Assembly (NCBI GenBank): GCA_027491155.1
Contig: JAIXWR010000004.1
Coordinates: 1 to 55,798, forward strand
Reading direction: 5' to 3'
Source of the DNA: Verrucomicrobiaceae bacterium
Lineage (GTDB): Bacteria; Verrucomicrobiota; Verrucomicrobiia; Verrucomicrobiales; Akkermansiaceae
Length of the DNA stretch: 55,798 nt
A model generated the notes under the pieces. That model saw only the letters and a list, made by a program, of their open reading frames with translations, searched no databases and was not told the DNA's origin. A program made the position numbers and the translations under genes. Of this stretch, positions 26,001-32,389 are shown in pieces (the stretch's first letter is position 1; each line of letters opens with the position of its first letter).

Positions 26001-27789
26001 TCTCCAGCACCTCGAAGCGGGCCTTGCCGAGGTGCTGCATGGTCGCGACGTCATCGTTCGCCACCGGCGGCCCGTCGTTGAGCTCGGCCCACGAATGGGC
26101 GACGCGGACATTGTCCCACTGCACCGCGCCGGTGCCGCCGGAAGCGAGGCGGATGGAGCTCGACCAGTTGTCGCTGGTGTGAGGATAGCTGGCGACCGGG
26201 ACATTCGCGCTTTCCGCGGCGTTGAGGTCGGGATTCAGGTAAAGCGCGGCGACGTCGGCATCGAAGTCGAGCTTGGCGACCAGCGAGTATTTCACGCCGG
26301 GAACCGGGACGATGCCGGAGTAGGCCCACTGGTCGGTGTTGAGGTCGTGGATGGCGAACTCGCGGACGCCGGAGACCGGATTCGCCGCGCCCGGCACGCC
26401 GAAGAGATAGCGCTCCGCGCCGAAGTCATACGAGCTCGCGCCGCTCCAGGTGGTGCCCGCCGAGCGGGTCATCTCGAACTTGTAATAGACGACATGCGAA
26501 CTGAAAGCGGCCTCCCCGTTGACCGCTCCGGCGCGTTCGTCGGAGCCGGCGCCGGCCCCTTCGCCGGGCCCGTTGTATTCCCGCTTGGCCCCGCTGTCCT
26601 GGGTGACCAGCACCCCGCCGGTCACCTGCGGTGCGCCGAACAGGGCATCCCAATCCGAGATCGTGCCGGTGTGGCCGGTGAACGGATCGTTCTCCGTGGA
26701 ATTGTCGAAGTCCCAGTAGAGCCCGCCGGTCTTGCCCGCAACCGGGCCGTCCGGGTAGTCGAAGCGCTCGCCGCCGACCAGGCCCGGCGGATGGATCGCG
26801 CCGGGATAGCTGGAGGCGTTCAAGGGGTTGGTCCCGGCGGCATCTTCCGCGCCATCCGAAAAGGTGTCGCCGTCGCTGTCCGGATCCTGCGGGTCGGTGC
26901 CGGCGCGGTGTTCGTCAAGATTGGTAAGGTCGTCGTCGTCGGCATCGAGCAGCGAGTCATTGATGCCGACCACCAGTCCGTTCGCCGTTTCCCAGGCGTC
27001 GGGCATGCCGTCGTCGTCGCTGTCCGGATCGGCCAAGGTGAAGTCGCTCCATGCGGTGGCCACTTCGAGGTTGTCCCATTCGCAGGCGGCACCGGATCCG
27101 AAGCGGACGGCCGTGGACCAGTTGTTGCCGGTGTAAGCCCCCCCGGCATCGCAGGAGTTCGCACCGGTGGCGGCATTGTAGAAGTCACCGGCGCCGGGAT
27201 CGACCCAGATGCCGATGAAGTCGCGGTCGAAATCGAGCACCGTGATGATCGTGCGCGCGGTCCCGTCCGCCGGGATGCCGCTGAAATAGCGGGTGCCGGT
27301 GGCGCTGATCTCGCAGCCGTACTCGTAGTTTCCGGAGACCGGATTGACCACGCCGGGCACGCCGAAGAAGATCCGTTCGGTGCCGAAATCGTAGGAACTC
27401 GCGCCGCTCCACGTGCCGCCGGGACTGCGGGTCATCTCGAAGCGGTAGAAGACGCGCCCCGTTCCGCGGATGGCCCCGCTGCGCTCGTGGTTGTCCTGTC
27501 CGTCGTTGGCCCCGCTGCCGACACCCTCGATGTCGCCGTTGTACTCGCGCTTGGCCCCCGAGTTGTTGGTGACCAGCTTGCCGCCGGCCACCGCGGGAGC
27601 GCCGAACAGCACGTCCCAGTCGGAAGGGGTCGTGGTGACCGCCTGGTCGAAGTGGTCGTAGTTGAATCCGCTGCCCCCGTTGCGCCCGGCGATGCTCCCG
27701 TCGGTATAGGAAAACTCCTCCGTGCCGAAGATCATGGCCTGCGACGGCAGTGCCAGAAGCAAGGGCAGCAGGAGATGTCGGAAGTTCAT
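23074..27789 (-). CDS. Giant secreted PQQ-type sugar dehydrogenase/di-heme cytochrome fusion with TSP3 and lectin-like modules
   Basis: 1571 aa from ATG 27789 (signal MNFRHLLLPLLLALPSQA). N-terminal: two copies of a beta-sandwich module (each with DWDVLFGAP, SGAKREYNG, FEMTRS, TWSGASSYDFG) around 20-210 and 290-470, separated by thrombospondin type 3 repeats (DPDSDDDGMPDAWE, DADDDDLTNLDEH, DPDSDGDTFSDG). Next comes a cadherin-like/tandem-95 domain (VANDDVATM; SHGTATVKPDGTIFY). A glucose/sorbosone-dehydrogenase propeller follows (FDSPHGFSTVPGDASKLFVAEGDGRIY; FGPDGYLYVAFGDEG; TGLRNPWQFS). Two c-type heme motifs come next: CITCH (~1263) and CAYCH (~1340). A verrucomicrobial tail (YRYRISDDLIGWTDV) ends it. 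It probably oxidises sugars or alcohols in the periplasm and passes electrons to its own hemes. Activity and cofactor are inferred from the fold. Confidence 0.85.
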   Translation of the reverse strand: MNFRHLLLPLLLALPSQAMIFGTEEFSYTDGSIAGRNGGSGFNYDHFDQAVTTTPSDWDVLFGAPAVAGGKLVTNNSGAKREYNGDIEGVGSGANDGQDNHERSGAIRGTGRVFYRFEMTRSPGGTWSGASSYDFGTERIFFGVPGVVNPVSGNYEYGCEISATGTRYFSGIPADGTARTIITVLDFDRDFIGIWVDPGAGDFYNAATGANSCDAGGAYTGNNWSTAVRFGSGAACEWDNLEVATAWSDFTLADPDSDDDGMPDAWETANGLVVGINDSLLDADDDDLTNLDEHRAGTDPQDPDSDGDTFSDGAEDAAGTNPLNASSYPGAIHPPGLVGGERFDYPDGPVAGKTGGLYWDFDNSTENDPFTGHTGTISDWDALFGAPQVTGGVLVTQDSGAKREYNGPGEGAGAGSDERAGAVNGEAAFSSHVVYYKFEMTRSAGTTWSGASSYDFGAERYLFGVPGAANPVSGVREFAIHDLNTDQWAYSGIVPVPGVKYSLVAKLDFDADVAALYLNPDLNAAESANVPVASYPHTSDNWSSSIRLASGGTGAVQWDNVRVAHSWAELNDGPPVANDDVATMQHLGKARFEVLENDTGLLAASTLTVLSPPSHGTATVKPDGTIFYQHLSGTPASDSFVYRIQGAGSTFTDTATVTVNFTAAPRFNSAFVEMPASPPVGALRIEDAFPGINFDSPHGFSTVPGDASKLFVAEGDGRIYLIPDVNAPAKVLVLDHSASVAHDNNELAMKGIAAHPDWANNGRIYVTYNSAAGTVRLSRFTCQTSPPYTAGPEEILIEQDNDDLYHNIGTCEFGPDGYLYVAFGDEGTQDDAHNNSQHVDRNLWSCIIRIDVDKRPGSLPPNADPGPDADPAGNDADLVIPRPAGVARYAIPPDNPLVGVNSFNGVEIDPAKVRTEIFVTGLRNPWQFSAEDLDGNGSVDELWVADVGRSAREELTVFLPGGNGGWGWREGSQAGPRTGNLLNGAPQSAATLTAPLWDYTHGGGAYQGQSITGGFIYRGTSLPGLTGKYVCADYVSGNLWSVQRGAGPPVVDRLAGEVAIVGLLPDPAGDGILLLDRGNNGVNPGTGSIKRLTLGSDDSSVPPTLSATNFFADLADLTPNPGGHFYEPNLRFWSDHAEKKRWFLIQNTTDTVAYSKDAPWTYPAGMIWVKHFDYPTQWESFTRTIDGQSRTDRRPLAGSPRRRLETRFLVKTATGSYGLSYRWNTAGSDALLVDDDGESVPLTITLDGAPSNLTWDIPSRAACITCHTPEAGHALSFNTRQLNLAGSIAGVSGNLLGVLSQTGYLAGLTADPVTLPRHYRPDESAQSLETRVRSYLDVNCAYCHQSGGTGGGNWDGRASLSLLETGLLNGVTVEAPLDPAHRLVVAGNVPHSILFNRLAGANGYTRMPPLATAVPDREAEELVAAWIRQEVHPYATYDEWRSAKFGNNTSPQGVQGANPEGDGLDNFGEWVFGTDPAAIDDFRATPQLLVVAPQSGVFRFTHRRLRMHATAGIQYRYRISDDLIGWTDVTVAEESVAVSGTDPAYEVVTVSLPPGAATGASRLFVKVEVDP

Positions 27790-27935
27790 GGAACGAGTGG
27801 GTTTTTCGGTCCGGCAGGGGATGCTCCCGGCCGGCGACCAAGGGAAGATGTCCGGAATGGCCCGAGAGTTGGGGAAAACTACAAAGCGCCGACCCGGCTT
27901 GCCACCGAAATCAAGGCCCGCGGCCGGCCGGATGC

Positions 27936-29936
27936 TCACCCGTCCAGGAAACTCTTCAGCCCGCCGAAGAAGTTCCCCAGCTCCTCCTCGTCCGCCTCGG
28001 CGCCCATGATGTCGTCGTAGGTGGTGTGGATCAGGTGCTCGTCGTCGAGCTCCATGATGAAGCTGCTCGGCTGGCAGGACACCTGTTGCCCCCATTTCAC
28101 GCGCACCGTGCAGTAGGTCATCGCCAGCCGCTGCTGGGCGCGGGTGATCCCGACGTAAAGCAGCCGCCGCTCCTCGTCCTTGGTCCCCTCGGTCACGCTG
28201 CGCTGGTGGGGCAAGACGCCTTCTTCCAAGCCGACGAGGAACACGCTGGGAAACTCGAGGCCCTTCGACGCGTGCAAGGTGATCAAGGTCGCGCCGGACT
28301 TCTTCTCGAGATCGTCGTCCTCGCGGTCGGATGCCAGCGCGCTGTCATCGAGGAATTTCCGCAGGGTCTTCCCGCGTTGCAGCGCCTTCGATAGCTCGCC
28401 CAGCACCTCGCCGATCCCTTCCTGCCGCTGTTGCTTCTCGTTCTCGGTCTTGCAGCCGCGTTCCAGCCACGGGAGATACTCGATCTCGTCGAGGAACTCC
28501 TTCAGCACGTGGTTCGCCGGCATGACCTTCGCGTCGATCTTCATCTTCGCGGTGAGGATCTGGGTGGTGAAGGCCTCGATCGAATTGCGGACCTTGGTGG
28601 AGAGCTGCGAGAGGAAGCCCTCGTCGCACAGCGCCCGCCACACGCTCGCGCCGATCTCGCGGCTGTAGTCGGTGGCCAGCATCGCGGTCGACTGGCCGAT
28701 CCCGCGCGGCGGGGCGTTGAGAACGCGCAGCAGGGGCACGTCGGACTCCGGGTCGTCGAGAACCTCCAGATACGCCAGGCAGTCCTTCACCTCGCGCCGG
28801 TCGTAGAAACTCTGCGCGCCCACCATGCGGTAGGGGATCTTCCGTTCGCGCAGCGCCTCCTCGATCTTGCGGCTCTGCTTGTTGGTGCGGAAGAGCACCG
28901 CGAAATGCTCCCACGGATGGTTGCCGCGCGCCTTGTCCGCGAGGATCTCCTCGGCGATGAAAACCGCCTCTTCCTCCTCGCCCGGCATGCCGACCAGCCG
29001 CACCGGCTCGCCGCCTAGAATGGTCGACTTGAGTGACTTCTCGCGCCGCCCAAGATTGCGCCGGATCAGGCTGTTCGCGGTGTGCAGGATGGCGTGGGTC
29101 GAGCGGTAATTTTCTTCTAACAGGATGATCTTCGGGTTCGGGAAGAAGCGCTCGAACTCCAGGATGTTGGCGCTTTCCGCCCCGCGGAAGCCGTAGATCG
29201 ACTGGTCGTCATCGCCCACCACGCAGACGTGGAACGGCGGGCCGACGAGCTGCTGGAGCAGCCGCATCTGGAGGCCGTTGGTGTCCTGGAACTCGTCGAC
29301 GGTGACGCGCTTGTAAACGTCGCGGAAGTAGTCGCGGACGTCGGCATGCTCGCGCAGCAGTTGCTCGGCGAGGACCAGCAGGTCGTCGAAGTCGACCGCG
29401 TTCTGAGCGCGCAGCTCGTTCTGGTAGGCGACGGCGAGCGACGAGAAGAAGTCATCCTCGATGTCCTTCAGCTCCACCCCGCGGTTCTTCGCCTTCGAGA
29501 TCTCCGCCAGCACCGCCTCGGCCTTCACCTTTTCGTCGGCGCCGCCCATCCGGACCACCAGCTGCTTCATGATGCCCACCTGGTCGCTGCCGCTGCAGAT
29601 CGAGAAGTTCTTCTTGTAGCCCAGCTTGTGGATGCCGCCGCGCAGCAGCCGCACGCAGAGCGAGTGGAAGGTGCAGACGGTCATCGCCTCCGCTTTCTTC
29701 TTCGACACCATGCCGCCGATGCGCTCGCGCATTTCCGCGGCGGCCTTGTTGGTGAAGGTCACCGCCAGGATGTTCTCCGGCGGGATGCCCTGCTGGAGCA
29801 TGTTCGAAATGCGGCAGGTCACCGTGCGGGTCTTGCCCGTGCCGGCCCCGGCCAGGATCAGGACCGGGCCGTCAAGCGAGGCCACGGCATCCCGCTGGGC
29901 CTTGTTGAGGGAATCGAATGAAAAGCCACCTGCCAT
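27936..29936 (-). CDS. UvrD/PcrA/Rep-family ATP-dependent DNA helicase (SF1)
   Basis: 666 aa from ATG 29936 (MAGGFSFDSLNKAQRDAV, the standard Q-motif region). Superfamily 1A motifs: Walker A AGAGTGKT (30-37), TFTNKAAAEMRER (Ia), VDEFQDTN (II), VVGDDDQSIYGFRGA (III), LLEENYRS (IV), LITLHASKGLEFPSVF (V) and EERRLLYVGITRAQQRL (VI). A 3'-5' helicase for repair or replication restart. It is slightly shorter than E. coli UvrD (about 720 aa) and lacks an extended C-terminal tail. The stop is 146 bp before the PQQ fusion, with no terminator recognised. PcrA versus Rep cannot be decided by eye. Confidence 0.92.
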   Translation of the reverse strand: MAGGFSFDSLNKAQRDAVASLDGPVLILAGAGTGKTRTVTCRISNMLQQGIPPENILAVTFTNKAAAEMRERIGGMVSKKKAEAMTVCTFHSLCVRLLRGGIHKLGYKKNFSICSGSDQVGIMKQLVVRMGGADEKVKAEAVLAEISKAKNRGVELKDIEDDFFSSLAVAYQNELRAQNAVDFDDLLVLAEQLLREHADVRDYFRDVYKRVTVDEFQDTNGLQMRLLQQLVGPPFHVCVVGDDDQSIYGFRGAESANILEFERFFPNPKIILLEENYRSTHAILHTANSLIRRNLGRREKSLKSTILGGEPVRLVGMPGEEEEAVFIAEEILADKARGNHPWEHFAVLFRTNKQSRKIEEALRERKIPYRMVGAQSFYDRREVKDCLAYLEVLDDPESDVPLLRVLNAPPRGIGQSTAMLATDYSREIGASVWRALCDEGFLSQLSTKVRNSIEAFTTQILTAKMKIDAKVMPANHVLKEFLDEIEYLPWLERGCKTENEKQQRQEGIGEVLGELSKALQRGKTLRKFLDDSALASDREDDDLEKKSGATLITLHASKGLEFPSVFLVGLEEGVLPHQRSVTEGTKDEERRLLYVGITRAQQRLAMTYCTVRVKWGQQVSCQPSSFIMELDDEHLIHTTYDDIMGAEADEEELGNFFGGLKSFLDG

Positions 29937-30057
29937 GCGCGGGCGGATGGAAGCGCTGCCGGAGGCATCCGGCAAGCCCGCGACGGAACTCGTTCACCAT
30001 GAGCGATGACTTCCTCCCCGAAAGACCCTGCGGCCGGGCGCTGTTTGAATGCCTGCC

Positions 30058-30852
30058 ATGAAACCCGCCGCGCTCCTGCTCCTTTCCGCAGTCCTCGCCC
30101 GCGCCGAAGCCCCCGCCGGCTGGAAGCCCGTCTGGTCCGATGAATTCAACGGCAAGGAGATCGACTTCTCGAAATGGGCGGTCGAGGAGAACGGCCACGG
30201 CGGCGGCAACGGGGAATTGCAATACTACGTCGACCGCCCCGAGAACCTGCGCATCGAGGACGGCCATCTGGTGATCGAGGCCCGCAAGCAGAAGTTCAAC
30301 GCCGCGGGCGTGGAGAAGGACTACACCTCCGGCCGGCTGCGCACCAAACGCCGCGCGAGCTGGCTCTACGGACGCTTCGAGATCCGCGCCAAGCTCCCCG
30401 CCGGCCGCGGGATCTGGCCGGCGATCTGGATGCTGCCGGAGAAGGAGGCCTACGGCGGCTGGGCCGCGAGCGGCGAGATCGACATCATGGAGATGGTCGG
30501 ACACGAGCCCGCCAAGGTCCACGGCACCCTCCATCACGGGGCTTCCTGGCCGAAGAACGTCCACACCGGGGCGCCCTTCGAGCTGAAGTCGGGCACCTTC
30601 GCCGATGATTTCCACGTCTTCGCCCTCGAGTGGGAGAAGGGCGAGATCCGCTGGTATGTCGATGGCCAGCTCTATCAGACGCAAACGAAATGGAGCAGCG
30701 AAGGCGGAGCCTACCCCGCGCCCTTCGACCAGCCTTTCCACCTCGTGTTGAACCTCGCGGTCGGCGGCGGCTGGCCCGGACCACCCGACGAAAAGACCGT
30801 CTTCCCGCAAAGGATGACGGTCGATTGGGTGCGCGTTTACCAGCGGCCCTGA
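30058..30852 (+). CDS. Secreted glycoside hydrolase family 16 (laminarinase/beta-glucanase type)
   Basis: 264 aa with signal peptide MKPAALLLLSAVLARA. GH16 features: WSDEFNGKEIDFSKW, NGELQYYVDRPENLRIEDGHLVIEAR, the catalytic strand GEIDIMEMVG (nucleophile Glu140, Asp142, acid/base Glu145), GTLHHG, and a beta-jelly-roll end WPGPPDEKTVFPQRMTVDWVRVYQ. GH16 enzymes with this ExDxxE plus NGELQYY pattern mainly cut beta-1,3(4)-glucans such as laminarin. Single domain, no carbohydrate-binding module. It fits an algal-polysaccharide degrader together with the sulfatase in this window. Confidence 0.93.
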   Translation: MKPAALLLLSAVLARAEAPAGWKPVWSDEFNGKEIDFSKWAVEENGHGGGNGELQYYVDRPENLRIEDGHLVIEARKQKFNAAGVEKDYTSGRLRTKRRASWLYGRFEIRAKLPAGRGIWPAIWMLPEKEAYGGWAASGEIDIMEMVGHEPAKVHGTLHHGASWPKNVHTGAPFELKSGTFADDFHVFALEWEKGEIRWYVDGQLYQTQTKWSSEGGAYPAPFDQPFHLVLNLAVGGGWPGPPDEKTVFPQRMTVDWVRVYQRP

Positions 30853-30858
30853 GGCCCC

Positions 30859-31602
30859 TCATTCCTCGCGCCGGCCCATGATCATCGCGATCCAGTAGAG
30901 CATCTGCGCCACCGCGCCGACCGCGCCGGCAACGTAGGTCATGGCCGCCCAGAAGAGGGCGTTCTTCGCCTTGTCGTGCTCCATCTGGTTGGCAAGCCCG
31001 CTGCGCTCCAGCCAGGCCATGGCGCGGTTGCTGGCGTCAAACTCGACCGGCAACGTGACCAGCGCGAACAGGGTCGTGACCCCGAACACCGCCACCCAGA
31101 TCCAGAGCATGGTCGGACTGTGGAACATCCCCGCGCCCACCATCGCCCCGAACATGAGATACTGCTGGATCGTGCTGGCGAACTGCACCGCGGGCACCAT
31201 TTTCGAGCGGAACGTCAGCCACGCGTAGGCCTGCTGGTGCTGCAAGGCATGGCCGCACTCGTGGGCGGCGACCGCGGCGGCGGCGACCGAGTTCTCGTAA
31301 TAGACCTTGTCGCTCAGGTTCACCGTCTTGCGCAGGGGATCGTAGTGGTCGGTCAGGTGCCCCGGCACGTGGATCACTTGCACGTCGTTAATCCCGCTCT
31401 GCCGCAGCATCACTTCCGCCACCTGCGCGCCGGTCATCCTCAGCGGAACCTGCGAATACTGGTTGAAGCGGGATTTCAGCATGCCGCTGACCATCAGGCT
31501 GACGATCATGGTGGCGCCGATCAGCAGGAAGTAGCCGATGCCGATCCCTCCTCCCTGCTGGGGCTGGGATTGAACCGCGAGAATCAGGGTGTCGAAAATC
31601 AT
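30859..31602 (-). CDS. Membrane zinc metallopeptidase (YugP-like, Zn_peptidase_2)
   Basis: 247 aa. An N-terminal TM helix (IGYFLLIGATMIVSLMVSGML), SRFNQYSQVPLRMTGAQVA, the family signature HYDP (86-89) with LRKTVNLSD, and the zinc motif HECGH (114-118). Three more hydrophobic segments and YAWLTFRSKMVP follow, then the characteristic VTLPVEFDASNRA and the TYVAGAVGAVAQMLYW C-terminus. Members of this family are putative neutral zinc peptidases with unknown substrates. It lies tail to tail with the GH16 gene (6-bp gap) and divergent from the SDR gene. Confidence 0.9.
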   Translation of the reverse strand: MIFDTLILAVQSQPQQGGGIGIGYFLLIGATMIVSLMVSGMLKSRFNQYSQVPLRMTGAQVAEVMLRQSGINDVQVIHVPGHLTDHYDPLRKTVNLSDKVYYENSVAAAAVAAHECGHALQHQQAYAWLTFRSKMVPAVQFASTIQQYLMFGAMVGAGMFHSPTMLWIWVAVFGVTTLFALVTLPVEFDASNRAMAWLERSGLANQMEHDKAKNALFWAAMTYVAGAVGAVAQMLYWIAMIMGRREE

Positions 31603-31695
31603 GCGCCGAAAATAGCCGCATCCTTCCGCTCTGCAACTTCGCGCCGATTGGAAATCGTGCCTTCATTTCGACGCCCGCCGCGCTAGGATCCCTTC

Positions 31696-32376
31696 ATGAA
31701 ACACGTCGTCATCACCGGCTGCACCCGCGGTCTCGGCCTCGCCATGGCCCGTTCCTTCGCCGCCCGCGGCTGGACGGTTTCCGGCTGCGGCACCAACGGC
31801 TCGGCGGTCGAAGACCTCGCCCGCGAACTGGGTGGAAAGCACCGCGTCCTCCGCTGCGACGTGAGCTCGCCGGAAGAGGTGGCCGCTTTCGCCGACGACA
31901 TCCTGGCCGGACCCGGCGCGCCCGACCTGCTGCTGAACAACGCCGCCGTGATCAACCGCAACGCCCCGCTGTGGGAGGTCGCGCCGGAAGACTTTTCCCG
32001 CGTGGTCGACGTCAATCTCAAGGGCATCCACCTGGTGTGCCGCGGCTTTCTCCCGGCAATGATCGCCCGCGGCTCCGGGGTGGTGGTGAATTTCTCTTCG
32101 GGCTGGGGCCGCTCGACCTCGCCCGAAGTCGCTCCCTACTGCTGCACGAAATGGGGCGTCGAAGGCCTGACCCAGGCGCTCGCCCAGGAGCTGCCGCGCG
32201 GGCTCGCCGCGGTCGCTCTGAACCCGGGCATCATCGACACCGACATGCTCCGCCGGACCTTCGGCTCGGATGCCTCCGACTACCCCGATCCCGCGATCTG
32301 GGCGGTCAAGGCGGTGCCTTTCCTCGAGAAAATCGGCCCCTCCGACAACGGCAAGGCGCTCACCGCGCCGCAGTAA
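31696..32376 (+). CDS. Short-chain dehydrogenase/reductase (SDR)
   Basis: 226 aa, classical SDR: cofactor motif TGCTRGLGLA (7-16), NNAA (81-84), catalytic Ser in NFSSGWG (132-138), and YCCTK (Tyr148, Lys152). LNPGIIDTDM follows the active site. No acidic residue stands out after beta-2 (SGCGTN), which would favour NADP; this is a weak inference. The substrate is unknown. It meets the PVC heme gene tail to tail (13-bp gap). AGGATC 7 nt before the ATG is a plausible ribosome-binding site. Confidence 0.9.
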   Translation: MKHVVITGCTRGLGLAMARSFAARGWTVSGCGTNGSAVEDLARELGGKHRVLRCDVSSPEEVAAFADDILAGPGAPDLLLNNAAVINRNAPLWEVAPEDFSRVVDVNLKGIHLVCRGFLPAMIARGSGVVVNFSSGWGRSTSPEVAPYCCTKWGVEGLTQALAQELPRGLAAVALNPGIIDTDMLRRTFGSDASDYPDPAIWAVKAVPFLEKIGPSDNGKALTAPQ

Positions 32377-32389
32377 ACAGCCATTCCCG

